Source of the DNA: Shinisaurus crocodilurus
Lineage: Eukaryota; Chordata; Lepidosauria; Squamata; Shinisauridae
DNA length: 64,000 bases
Direction of reading: 5' to 3'
NCBI GenBank assembly: GCA_021292165.1
Contig: CM037877.1
Location: 216,607,350 to 216,671,349 of the forward strand
Position numbers and translations under genes: made by a program. The notes under the pieces are model-generated. The model was not told where the DNA came from. It did no database searches and saw only the letters and a list, made by a program, of their open reading frames with translations. This document shows, one piece after another, positions 54,831 to 64,000 of this stretch (positions are counted from its first letter, which is position 1; each line of letters opens with the position of its first letter).

Positions 54831-54924
54831 CAGGGACCAATGAATAGTCTATCTGCTTAATCACACCTTGCTGGATTAGACTAACAGTACACACCTATGC
54901 ATGTTTACTTAGAAATAAGACCCG

Positions 54925-55247
54925 GAGACTGGGTTCAGACAACACAATAACTCACACTCAAGGGTTGACTGTGGGTTGTTGTTGAACCGTGGGTGGTTGT
55001 TGAAACATGGGTTATCGTGTTGTCTGAACCCAGCCAAGATAACAAACCATGTTAACCAAGATAACAACTGTGGACAACCCACAGTTCACAACCCAACAAC
55101 AAACCATGGGTTCTCTTCATGGGTTGTTAGTGTAGCTGGTTTCAAACAACATGATAACCCATGTTTCAACAACAACCCATGTTTCAACAACAACCCACAC
55201 TCAACCCTTGAGTGTGGGTTATCATGCTGTCTGAACCCAGTCATTGG
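54925..55247. mobile_element. MITE family D, multi-palindromic, 320 bp
   Basis: Long TIRs: ACTGGGTTCAGACAACACAA TAACTCACACTCAAGGGTTG and its near reverse complement at 55200-55247. The middle is built of TGTGGGTTGTTG/CAACAACCCAC repeats in both orientations, giving many alternative hairpins. No frame. Confidence 0.7.
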
Positions 55248-55904
55248 GCAGGTTTGCACGACACGATAAGTCACATCGTGTAGCAAGCAATGCAGTGTGG
55301 CTTATAAGCCATCCTACCCCTCATGCACCCAACAGATGATCCCCCTCACCTACCCTACCCTCCCCTTGGTCCTCCCACAGGTATCCCAGGGGGACACCAG
55401 GAGGAATGAGACTTTCCCCTCTCCTCACCACTGCTGCGAGTCCCTTTGGGCTCACTGCCGCTTTTTTGTGCGCTATGATTCCCCCCCCTTCAGACTGTGA
55501 AAACTGCTGGATAGCTGGCTTTCACAATCCCCCTTTTGACAGCCATCAGCTGTCCCTCCAAGGTGCCCTAGAGGTACCTTGGAGGGGCTTCCCATGGTTG
55601 CAGACTTTTTTTTTTTTTTTTTTAAATGGATCCCCTATTTTTTGCAAATATTCACAAACTTAAAAAAAAATTCTTGCCACCCTTGCACAACTGTGGATGA
55701 CCACAGTTACACTGAAACTGCAATGGGGAACCTGGGGTACGTAATGGGCAGGGGGGTAATGGGCAAAGTCCAGCAGCTACCCACGCTGTCCAGTGCCTCC
55801 TGCCCCCAGGGTGCAGGTAAGTAAATCCCCCCTTTGCAGGCATTTGATATCTGTCAAAAATCCTACCTGCCAAATGCTTCCAAAGCCTGTAGTGATTGTT
55901 CCGT

Positions 55905-55942
<38 letters not shown>

Positions 55943-56357
55943 TCATTCACCCCTTTCACAGCAGGATCCTCAGGTTTTTTGGGGGGGATCATGTGCCCCA
56001 AGTGTCCCCACAGTTTTGCAACGGAAGCCTCTGCCAGCTGCCCCCAAGTGCCACTTGTGCACTTTTGGGGCGGCTAGCAATGTCAGTCACCCACTATCTG
56101 CTTGGCAAGAGTGGCAAGGGGTTTTTGCTGCTCTTTCCAAGCAGCTTGCTAGCGGTTTGTGTTGAACCATGATAGGTCATGTCATCTGGATTTGGATGAC
56201 ATGACAACCCATCATGGGTTCAACAAACCCTACAACAAGCCATGGGCCCAAACTTAAGCTGCCCTGACAAACCCATTGCGGGCTTGCACAACACACTAAC
56301 CTACCGTGGCTTATAAACCATGGAGGGTTGTCATGTTATGCAAACCCAGTCATTGTG
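55248..56357. mobile_element. MITE family D long member, about 1.1 kb
   Basis: Left GGGCAGGTTTGCACGACACG ATAAGTCAC and right GGGTTGTCATGTTATGCAAA CCCAGTC are inverted relatives. The interior shares CCTCCCACAGGTATCCCAGG with 1911 and contains a (TG)n tract at 55906-55942 and a poly-T run at 55602-55623. No transposase. Confidence 0.55.
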
Positions 56358-56404
56358 TTCAATGGGTCTTATTCCCAGGTTAGTGTGCATGAGATAGCAG
56401 CCCA

Positions 56405-56810
56405 AGAGTATATCTAGTCCAACATCATGTTTCTGACAGTACTGCTAGCACTATGTCTGACTTGATGTGGTGGTCTGTAAAGTGTGTTGTTTTAGCTCCT
56501 GCAACAGAAAACTGGGGGCAGTTAGCTACATAGAGGAAGGCCATCTGTTACACTTTTCACATCATACTCTGCTGTTTTTATCATAACTTCTTTCTATTGC
56601 TAAACACCAGGCTATTTTAAAACACATCCACTCTCATTTAGACAAACAGATATCTCCATGTGTAGCCTGAGCAATGTGGTAAAAACCAATCTGCAGAAGA
56701 GCTTCCAAACAATGTAGTATTGCTGCTTTGGCCTAGGCAAAGTATACGCATGGAAAAGCATGGAAATGAAGGACAACTTTGTGGAGAGGCCATTGTTTTC
56801 CTAGCTACAC
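56405..56810. other. Short LINE-tail remnant then unique sequence
   Basis: 56405-56450 (TATATCTAGTCCAACATCAT GTTTCTGACAG) is a family J remnant; the rest is unremarkable. Confidence 0.4.
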
Positions 56811-56932
56811 AGTGTGCATGTGGGAGACTGTGTGTGTGTGTTTGTGCGTGTGTGCAGTGATGTGGTGGAACTGGGGCTCACAGAATCTAAACTTCAGGAC
56901 TTTTTGATTAGTAGGGACGATGACATCATCTG

Positions 56933-56957
56933 CCACACACACACACACACACACACC
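56933..56957. repeat. (CA)n microsatellite
   Basis: A short CA tract; a further (TG)n tract is at 57149-57166. A frame across both is an artefact. Confidence 0.85.
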
Positions 56958-57299
56958 CCTTCAGACTTCCGTGTTCCCCCTGAGCTTAGCTGCAATCTTC
57001 ACAGTAGCTGGGGGAAATGGATTTTCCTAGCAAGAACATATTGCTATAGATCAGCACAGCTGCCTGCATTTTTGGACTCTCCTTGGGGGCTTAACTATGG
57101 GGACTGTCATGAGGAGTGCCTGCGTTTCAAAATTTACCACTGCACCACTGTGTGTGTGTGTGTGTGCATGTCAAAGAATGTGCATTAGGCACCCTGATCA
57201 TGTGGACTTCCTAAGCTGAATCTGATGTGCTGGATTTTCCCCATCTATGCTACTGTGCTGACACCTGCTGCAACTGTCCTGCCTTCCCCAATTATGTTG

Positions 57300-57660
57300 G
57301 CCACATCTGCACTTCCAAAAAGGGGACATGCATCACCAAAAAAAAGAGGACTCTGGTTTGCATAAAATTTGCATATGCTAATGTATATGTATCACTGCAA
57401 ATTTAGAAATAATTATTATAATTTAAATAGAAATACAGTACATCTCACCATAGTGTGGAAGACTGTGACCTGTGTGCCTTGCTCAGTCTGCTGTCCAGGT
57501 ACTAGCTGTTGAAGGCCCCTTCCTTCTTAATCTTTAAACTTGACTCGAACTGTAAAGTCCTTCAAATAGAGGCTGTCTTCAAAATAGAGGACAATGTTTT
57601 GGCAGCCCTTCAAATAGAGGACTGTCCTCTGTAAAAGAGGATGCATGGCCACCCTAAATA
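57300..57660. mobile_element. MITE-like repeat with AAGAGGAC motif
   Basis: Left GGCCACATCTGCACTTCCAA, right AAAAGAGGATGCATGGCCAC CC in inverted relation, with repeated TAGAGGAC/GTCCTC motifs and a TTGCATATGCTAATGTATAT stretch. The latter recurs loosely at 58700-58760 and 14240-14290. Confidence 0.45.
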
Positions 57661-57761
57661 CTGCAACCTACAACACCTTTGAGGACAGAAGGGAGGATAG
57701 AGGACCTAATGGTAGGAAGTGGGCTGGTTGCTGATCATGACAATTCCTCCATGTTGTAGAG

Positions 57762-57898
57762 CAGGGATGGGGAACGTACGGCCCTCCCAAGGTTGTTGGA
57801 CTGCAGCTCCCATAATCCCTCACCACTGGCGATGCTGGATAGGGCTGATGGGAGTTGCAGTTCACCAACATCAGGAGGGCCAGAGGTTCCCCACCCTG
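57762..57898. mobile_element. hAT-like MITE family A, 137 bp
   Basis: TIRs CAGGGATGGGGAACGTACGG and GAGGTTCCCCACCCTG. Flanks TTGTAGAG and CTTTAGAG (6 of 8). Interior TGGACTGCAGCTCCCATAAT and GGGCTGATGGGAGTTGCAGT. Confidence 0.75.
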
Positions 57899-57999
57899 CT
57901 TTAGAGGCTTAAAGGTATCAAATCATGCAAAAGTTCATATGTATCAACTGTAATTGACCCCCCCCCCCTTAATATCACTGTCCATATTGCATTTCTTCC

Positions 58000-58945
58000 T
58001 TCATTATCTGAATATTTTTATATTTTGGAGCATTAGCCTTTATTGGGCTTTGGGTCTTCTTGAAGAAAAATATTAGCTCCCAACTATTGTCATTTTGCTG
58101 GACCAAGCAAGACACCCATTCATCAGCTAAATGCTGCAGCCCTAGTGTTCAGGATTCATTCTGACTGGAGTTGGTGATGGTACCATCATACCATGTGCTT
58201 TCCCCCCCCTCCTTTTCTTTTCGTCAAACCCTTATTATGAGCTGGTAACATGAAATTATATTTTGGTTTGGGTTTGACAGATACTTTTTCAAATTACCTT
58301 CAAGAAAAATATAAGATCCCTGTTTGATTTTGGTTTTACTTCCAGCAGGTTGCATCCTGAAAGTTCTTCCTCCTCCTCCTCCTCCTCCTCCTCCTCCTCC
58401 TTCAATTGTGTTTCCTAGTGTGTCTTGGAATGCCAGAGTTAGTGTGACTTTAGGGAGAAAGATTTATAAGGAGCAGGATCCTGCTGGGATAAGCCTTAGC
58501 AACAAGAAGACAGAAGAACAGCTTAGGGATTTAAACAAATGAAGCCAGAGAAGCAGCCAGGAGGTCAGTGGGACAAGGTCTTGCATCATCAGGGGGCCTG
58601 CTTTATGCTGCCTAGCCTAAGCCTTGAATGTAAGAGGATGTTGTAAGGCCAGCACTGTTAAGGCACCTAAAAGATTTGGGGCCCAGGTCCATAGGGCAAA
58701 TATCTGCATAACATCTACATATGTTAATTTATAGCTATATGAGCAAATTTAGAAACAATCACTAAGATGGGATTTATTTAAATTTCAGAGATGGCAAAGC
58801 CAGGCAGTTCATTTCCCATTGAAATTACACCAAATAAAACAAATGCTTTAATTAATTTGCACCCCACCCCCAGATAATCCTAAATCAGCAATCCCTCTTC
58901 GATTATATTTACTTGGCAATGGCTATGAAGAGTGTGATGGCTGGA
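58000..58945. other. Unique sequence with a (TCC)n tract
   Basis: (TCC)n at 58367-58400 encodes a poly-proline artefact in one frame. Nothing else recognised. Confidence 0.4.
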
Positions 58946-58948
58946 GAG

Positions 58949-59133
58949 TGGCCGTAGGTCAGTGGTAGAGCACATGCTTTGCATGCAGAAAGTCCCGGGT
59001 TCAATCCCCAGCATCTAGGCCTGGGGGAAAATCCTGCCGGAAACCCTAGAGAGCCACTGCCAGTCAGTGCTGACAATACCGTGCTGGATGGACCAGTGGT
59101 CTGACTCAGCCAAAGTCAGCTTCCTATGTTCCT
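58949..59133 (+). mobile_element. tRNA-derived SINE, Ala-like head, full length
   Basis: Box A-like GGCCGTAGGTCAGTGG (58950-58965), a CTTTGCATG anticodon-arm region with TGC (alanine-type), and box B GGTTCAATCC (58998-59007). The body GGAAACCCTAGAGAGCCACT GCCAGTCAGTGCTGACAATA leads to the tail GTCAGCTTCCTATGTTCCT. The tail resembles the ...CTTATGTTCTTATG end of family J, which would make that LINE its partner (inference). Confidence 0.8.
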
Positions 59134-59368
59134 AGTGGGGCAGAAGAGGTAGAGTAAGGAAAAAGGTTAGGAAGGAGAGTAGAGGTGGAAGGAAGGAACA
59201 GACAGGTTTGGGGTTGGGAACAGGGGGAGGGGAAGAATGGAGCAAGGACTGAGCAGTGGGGAGGAGGCAGAGGGAGACTGAAAAGAGAAAGGGGAAGAGA
59301 TGGAGGTGGCAAGGGGTAGTGGAGGAAGGATGGCTCTCTCCCTTTCTTTGCTCTGCAATTTCTGGGGT

Positions 59369-59532
59369 TTCATAGATTTCATAGATCATAGAGTTGGAAG
59401 GGGCCTACAAGGCTATCGAGTCCAACCCCCTGCTCAGTGCAGGAAACTAGAGGAGGGGGTCTCCCATCCAAGTAATAACCAGGCCTGACCCTGCTTAGCT
59501 TTCCACACTCAGACAAGCTGAGCCAGCGTAAC
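59369..59532 (-). mobile_element. 5S-rRNA-headed SINE with CR1-type tail, copy D
   Basis: CATAGATTTCATAGATCATA, AGTCCAACCCCCTGCTCAGT, CTCCCATCCAAGTAATAACC and AGACAAGCTGAGCCAGC. The longest 5S portion with the copy at 7381. The 5' end of the 5S-like part stops at the same place (GCCAGC) in three copies, so it is a fixed head, not random truncation. Confidence 0.8.
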
Positions 59533-59539
59533 TGTGTGG

Positions 59540-60395
59540 TGGGCACTTGTGACTTTTCCGTACACACACACACACCCAAGATGTTGTCTGGATTCTCCAT
59601 AAAAAGTGAGCCAACACAGGATTGCAATTGCAGAGGAAATGGCTCCTGTGAAAGCAACCTAGACTTGTGGGTTGCTTCAACCTATGCTTACTCCCATTAG
59701 TCCATATTGCTAAAGGCACTGCTATGTGTCCTAGTTTGTGCTGTACAGTCCACAGCTGATTTCCCAAGCTGAGTGAGGTTATGTAAAGAAAGGTACCTGA
59801 TTTCTCCTGGACTATTTCCATGTGCATGATTAGGCTGACCATGCATAAGTAGGAGCTGAATGGGAGTACTGGATGAGCCCTTAGTATGAGCTTGCTGTCT
59901 GAAAGCCAGCTGGAGAGCACATAGTGTTATAAATGTTCTTCTTATAATTTAATTTTGTTTAAAAGCTCAGAAATAAGATCTCCTGGAGCGGTAGATCCAA
60001 GATTAACTGTTGCTAACTGCACCTGCAATAGCAAAAGAGAGCCGATGTTGCAACTGCTTGCCAGATGGCTATCAAGGTCATAGGATGAATAAATTTAGAT
60101 GGAAACCACCACAACATTGAATGAAAGAGCTTTCTCCTCATTCAGTTCACTGTTCTCCTTGACAGTTTCACTTAGCCACATATCTCTCTGCTAAATTTGT
60201 CCCAAGAGGAGTCCTGCTCCTCCCTTAACTCATCCAGGTACACTTTTCTCTTTAATGCTTGGAGTAAAGGAAGAAGTAATGGCTGTATGCTGAGGTTTGC
60301 TTTTCTCTTGAACACCATCTGTGTTTGCACTGGAATGTACTAATTTTTAAACAACAGCAATGAAGACTTATAGAAACATGGAACCTCACCCCGCC
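59540..60395. other. Unique sequence
   Basis: No repeat or coding signal apart from a CA tract at 59562-59573. Confidence 0.4.
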
Positions 60396-60402
60396 ACCCA
60401 AT

Positions 60403-60590
60403 GGCTGGGTTTGCACATAGCACTCACCCATGGTATGGGGTTGTCAAATTCTGGGTTGCCATGCTAACAAACCATGGTTTGTTAACCACAAACAACCCAG
60501 AACAAGACCCCATTGTTTGTTTTTGGGTTATGAACTCTGGGTTGTTGTTACGTGTGAACCCAGAACCAATAGTTAATTATACACAGTTAA
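60403..60590. mobile_element. MITE family D copy 4
   Basis: GGCTGGGTTTGCACATAGCA and TTGTTACGTGTGAACCCAG; interior CCATGGTTTGTTAACCAC and AACAACCCAGAA repeats. Confidence 0.6.
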
Positions 60591-60680
60591 CATAGAGTAA
60601 GTTCCATAAGACCATCAATCTGGTCTATTACAACAATAGTATCAAATGAGATATCCTATCCTGACATGTCTTTCAACAAT

Positions 60681-61159
60681 GACCTGGTTTGCACATAACG
60701 CTAACCCATGGTTTATTTAACCCGTGGGTTGTTGAATTCCGGGTTGTTTTGATGTGTGAACCCAGCCATGCTAAGAAACCATGGTTTGCTAACCACAAAC
60801 AACCCAGAAAGAGAAACCATGGTTTGTTGTTGGGTTATGAATTCTGGGTTATTTGAACCATGGGATCTGGTTGCGTGTGAATCCAGAACTGTGGGTTGTT
60901 CATAGGTTGTTTCTCCAGACTACAGAGGCGGTGGGCAAGAGTGGTAAAAACACACACACACATCAGCTGCTCTACATGCCAGTACTACAGCTCTGCAAAG
61001 GCATTTGAGATACAAGAAGGGAGTGGATGAAGGGAAACAAACACTAGGGATTGAGAAAACAAAATATAGTTTGTTCGATCGTCTGCCAAACAAACCCTGG
61101 GTAGGGAACAAACGATGGGTTAAATAAACCACGGGTTAGCATTTTGTGTGAACCAGGTC
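60681..61159. mobile_element. MITE family D copy 5, long TIRs
   Basis: GACCTGGTTTGCACATAACG CTAACCCATGGTTTATTTAA CCC and its near reverse complement ending GTGTGAACCAGGTC, with AAT on both sides (possible 3-bp duplication). Additional internal CCATGGTTTG units suggest a further nested copy. Confidence 0.65.
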
Positions 61160-61266
61160 AATACTGCACTTCCTCAATTCAAGATGTACGTTTTAACATT
61201 CAACTTACACTGGCTGTGCCTTGTGTTCTATAGAGCCTTTCCGCAGACTTCGGTTTTGTTATAGAA

Positions 61267-61577
61267 CAGGGTTGTTGAACCTCTTTCAGCCTGAGGGCCA
61301 AAATCCATTTCAGAGAAGCTCTCACAGGCCACATTGTAGTGGTGGGTGGGGCCAAAATACCCCAAAGACCAGCAAATCTTAGCTTAAAGCTCTTAGTGCC
61401 AGTAACTAACCCTTAGAAGAGGCATTTCAACCTTTTAGAGTGTGGGGGAAAGTGCAGAAAAGATCGGAAAACACCAAACGATCAGGGGAAGGGGCAGGGC
61501 TGAGGGAAGGGACATGGCCCTCTGGGAAGCCCCAGAAGGCCAGATTTGGTCCCCTGGCCGGAGATTCTGCCCCTTTA
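61267..61577. mobile_element. hAT-like MITE family Q copy 3
   Basis: CAGGGTTGTTGAACCTCTTT CAGCC to GGCCGGAGATTCTGCCCC. Exact 8-bp duplication TTATAGAA (61259-61266 and 61578-61585). Confidence 0.8.
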
Positions 61578-61664
61578 TTATAGAACAACTGTGTCATCAT
61601 TTTTGTTATGTGGTTTTTTTCAGAAATGTCCCATCAGGTTTGTGCTGCTGTTGCAGGGCTATTA

Positions 61665-61742
61665 CATTTGAGAAGGACCATAGCTCACTGGAAGAGCATG
61701 ACAGACGGTCCAGGTTCAGTTCCTGGCATCTCCAGTTTTATA
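61665..61742 (+). mobile_element. tRNA-derived SINE head fragment
   Basis: GACCATAGCTCACTGGAAGA GCATGA then GTCCAGGTTCAGTTCCTGGC: box A and box B of the Ala-like head; the body is missing. Confidence 0.55.
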
Positions 61743-61814
61743 GAAGAATGTGGTAGCAGATGATGTGACAGACTCCTCCCTGATATCCTGGTGAACTGCT
61801 GCCATTCTTAGTCT

Positions 61815-61882
61815 ACAGTATTTTATTTTATTTATTTTATTATATTTATACCCCACCTTTTATTATATTTATACCCCACCTT
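61815..61882. repeat. AT-rich tandem duplication before family B copy
   Basis: TTATTATATTTATACCCCAC CTTT occurs twice in a row (about 61836-61882), preceded by (TTTTA)n. This has replaced the left TIR of the next element. Confidence 0.6.
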
Positions 61883-62450
61883 TAGCGTCCCCACTCTTGT
61901 GCCTCCGGAGCAAAGCAGCCCTGCTCTGCAAACCACCACCCCCGCAGCTGCTGGACCCTCACCCCCCGCAGCCCCCCCACCTTCCCCCCGCCACCTACCT
62001 TCCCCCCGCCCTGGCCGCCTCCTCCTCCGAGGAGGAAGTGACGCGGCGGGACCCTCGCGCTCTGTTTTTGGCCGGGGAAACCAGGGCAACAGGGCTGTTT
62101 AAGCCCTGTTGCCCTGGTTCCTCCCGCCAAAACAGAGTGTGGGCGGGGCTCCGGAAGCGGCACAGAGAAGGTAGGTGGCGGGGGGGTCTGGTGGCTGCGG
62201 GGGGTGGCAGCGGGGGGGCGGCAGCGGGGGGGGCAGCAGCGGGGGGCAGCGGCAGTGGTGCCCAGGCTCGGCCCCACCACTACCTCCGGGCGCAATCCCC
62301 CCGCACTGACCTGGTGGTGCCTTTGTCGGTGAGGCGGCCAGGTGGGGCAGGAGCGCGCCGGGAGTGAAGAGGAGCGCAGTGTTTCTGCGCCCTCTTCAGC
62401 TACGCGCCCTAGGCAACCGCCTAGTTTGCCTAGCGGTAGCGCCGGCCCTG
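61883..62450. mobile_element. hAT-like family B element, left end lost, CpG cargo
   Basis: The right end CTAGGCAACCGCCTAGTTTG CCTAGCGGTAGCGCCGGCCC TG is as at 48793. The CpG-rich cargo matches 48290-48790, including the perfect 18-bp-arm hairpin (62079-62119) and GAAG|GTAGGT at 62167-62176. The left TIR is absent. No transposase. Confidence 0.8.
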
Positions 62451-62559
62451 CTCCCCTCCCTCGTCCTTTGAAAAAATAAAGTTTGGAACATATTTCCAGG
62501 CCTTCCCAATTGTCTCCTTTGTTCTTTTTTTATTTTCTTGCCTCAAGGAACAGCAAGCT

Positions 62560-62625
62560 GAACATACACCTGAGATACATGTCTACTCAGAAGTAAATCA
62601 CATTGCCTTCAATGGTACTTGCTCC
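62560..62625. mobile_element. Short palindromic MITE family C, partial
   Basis: ATGTCTACTCAGAAGTAAAT CACATTGCCTTCAATGGTAC. Confidence 0.5.
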
Positions 62626-63034
62626 TGTAAAAGTCATGGGAGAGGGGCTTGCTTTGGCTTTCAGGAATTGCTTTTGGGTGGAGGGGGCACTGATCGCGCT
62701 GTCTTCACCCCATGGGAGGTGGGCGGACAGCAGCAGGCAGCAGCACCACAGACTCCCCTTCTTCTCGCCCCACCTTCTTCTCCTCCATGATCTTTTGTGG
62801 GGGGGGCAGGAGGGGCTGTGAATTACTTTTTTAAAATCTCAGCTCCTTCACATCAGCGAATGTGCGCATAAGCTTAATGGATGTAAAAAAAGAAAAGAAA
62901 AGAAAAAAGGAGGAATTTCCCCTGCACCTTTCCAACTCCTCCTACTTCTCCCACAATTGCATTTGTGTGTGACACAAGATCATGTTTTCAACACAGTGGA
63001 AACTGTTGTATTCATCAGCTTGTGCTCCAACAGT

Positions 63035-63150
63035 GGTAAATGTGTTTTGTATAAATACTGTGATGGTGCTCCCTGGTGCACAGGAGGGGCTCTAGTGTAG
63101 ATTAGCCCTTGGTCTGATCCAGCATGCCTTTTCTTATGTTCTTATGAGAT
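63035..63150 (+). mobile_element. LINE family J 3' end, sense orientation
   Basis: CTAGTGTAGATTAGCCCTTG GTCTGATCCAGCATGCCTTT TCTTATGTTCTTATGAGA. It fixes the 3' direction of family J. Confidence 0.5.
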
Positions 63151-63371
63151 GCATGTAGAACAGGGATGGAGAACCTGCGGTCCATGAGGGCTCCCCATCT
63201 GGCTTGCCAGTTTCTTCCCCAGGCCCTCCCTGCCCCTCTCCAGGCATAGAATAGCTCCTATCAGCAACTGATCAGATATGAACTTTTCCCTGCTGAACAG
63301 TAAAGAAGGGAGCCTTTGTCACTGTGCAGCGGGGGGGCGGGGGGACTCACTGCTGATCAGCTTCAGATCAG

Positions 63372-63373
<2 letters not shown>

Positions 63374-63425
<52 letters not shown>

Positions 63426-63647
63426 TACTTTTATATCCTGCCTTTCTTCCTGCAAGGAACCCAAGGCAGCTTACATAATCCTCCTGCTCCTCTCAATTTT
63501 ATCCTCACAACAACCCTGTGAGGTAGGTTAGGCTGAGAGTCAGTGACTGGCCCAAAGTCACCCCGTGAGCTTCATGGCTGAGTGGGGACTAGAACCTGGA
63601 CCTCTCAAGTCCCAGGCCAACACTCTAACCACTACGCCACACTGGAA
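63374..63647 (-). mobile_element. Sauria-type SINE, antisense, with (AAT)n at its tail
   Basis: (AAT)n (63374-63424), TTTTATATCCTGCCTTTCTT (tail), CCCAAAGTCACCCCGTGAGC (core), GGGGACTAGAACCTGGA (box B) and CCACTACGCCACACTGG (box A). The microsatellite has expanded from the AATA tail. Confidence 0.9.
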
Positions 63648-63734
63648 AAAATAACAGCTTTTCCCTGCAGGGGAGATGGGGTGGGGCCCGGGGAGCAAAC
63701 TGCTGAGTCATTCAGTCCAACTTACTTATGAGGC

Positions 63735-63925
63735 TGGTCCTGCAGAGTCTTGCTCTGCTTACTTGTGCGTAGACATGCTGCTCATGCAAACTGCTGAGTA
63801 GGCATGCAGAGGCTTGGTACTTGGATGCTTTTTGAAAGTGCTGCTGAGTGAGTCACTTCTGCTTACTTGTGAGTAGACATGCAGAGGCTTATCCTGCTTA
63901 CTTGTGAGGAGGCTTAAAATTGGTG
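63735..63925. repeat. Irregular tandem family-C-like units
   Basis: CTGCTTACTTGTGCGTAGAC ATGC, CTGAGTAGGCATGCAGAGGC TT, TTACTTGTGAGTAGACATGC AGAGGCTT and CTTACTTGTGAGGAGGCTT repeat the ACTTNTGAGTAGACATGCA core four times with uneven spacing. Confidence 0.5.
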
Positions 63926-64000
63926 ATGATCGCATTTTGTCCACTCTGTCTTTGGCTCGGCCTATAGAAGGAATGTGGCCCTTGAGATCTTTCTCAAATT

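Larger units (their letters stand above)
54888..56405. mobile_element. Short palindromic MITE family C, split by family D pair
   Basis: The left piece ACACCTATGCATGTTTACTT AGAAATAAGACCC (54892-54924) is continued by TTCAATGGGTCTTATTCCCA GGTTAGTGTGCATGAGA (56357-56395), which together rebuild the usual family C palindrome. The two family D elements at 54925-56357 were inserted later. Confidence 0.5.

Noticed and set aside
58324..58542. Proline-rich small protein
   Set aside because: Translation of a (TCC)n tract.
58949..59020. True tRNA-Ala gene
   Set aside because: Box A and B are present, but the acceptor and anticodon stems are imperfect and it continues into a SINE body shared with 36190.
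1..64000. CRISPR arrays, operons, bacterial promoters and terminators
   Set aside because: Repeat content and gene density are those of a vertebrate genome; no such structures are present.

Overview
This window looks like ordinary nuclear DNA of a squamate reptile, most likely a lizard. The basis is the repeat content: five copies of a tRNA-derived SINE with a BovB-like 3' end (the Sauria SINE pattern), CR1-type tails ending in tandem ATTCTATG-like units, a non-LTR retrotransposon with a recognisable reverse transcriptase, and many short non-autonomous DNA transposons. No protein-coding host gene could be identified. The open frames longer than about 60 codons are transposon coding relics, GC-rich or simple-sequence artefacts, or unrecognised. 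The window is probably intergenic or lies inside one or more large introns. Two short reverse-strand segments (about 629-752 and 13978-14094) have exon-like features but are unproven.

Layout. 0-14.8 kb is mostly unique AT-rich sequence with a few SINEs, microsatellites, an antisense LINE tail (11.2-11.7 kb), a striking 39-bp-arm hairpin (9.68-9.77 kb) and a DR1 / G-quadruplex patch (12.04-12.09 kb). 14.8-16.8 kb is a nested block: an older repeat split by a 1360-bp TIR transposon with an exact 8-bp target duplication and a CpG-rich core. 16.8-23.5 kb is mainly unique sequence with several hAT-like MITEs. 23.7-25.1 kb holds a decayed LINE endonuclease region. 25.8-26.0 kb has a short poly-A retroposon with a 10-bp target duplication. 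26.65-27.56 kb is a C-rich minisatellite. 30.3-30.8 kb and 32.6-34.4 kb hold CpG-rich TIR elements and a possible solo LTR. 40.9-41.5 kb has an antisense LINE 3' end. 47.4-48.8 kb is a transposon inside a transposon, and 48.98-51.54 kb is the best LINE, itself split by a hAT MITE. 53.7-54.8 kb is a probable solo LTR. 54.9-56.4 kb and 60.4-61.2 kb are palindromic MITE clusters. 61.8-62.5 kb is another CpG-rich element, and the window ends in an antisense Sauria SINE.

Most notable observations: (1) the most CpG-dense blocks in the window all lie within DNA-transposon-type elements rather than beside a recognisable gene, and two share a perfect or near-perfect hairpin and a splice-donor-like site, which suggests amplified host promoter/first-exon cargo; (2) one MITE family (about 350 bp) carries a CTCF-like core in all four copies that are complete at that point; (3) a SINE combines an antisense-readable 5S rRNA head with a CR1-type tail; (4) at least seven insertions have 7/8 to 8/8 matching 8-bp target duplications, which orders nested events. 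Family names rest on motif recognition by eye, without any database comparison.
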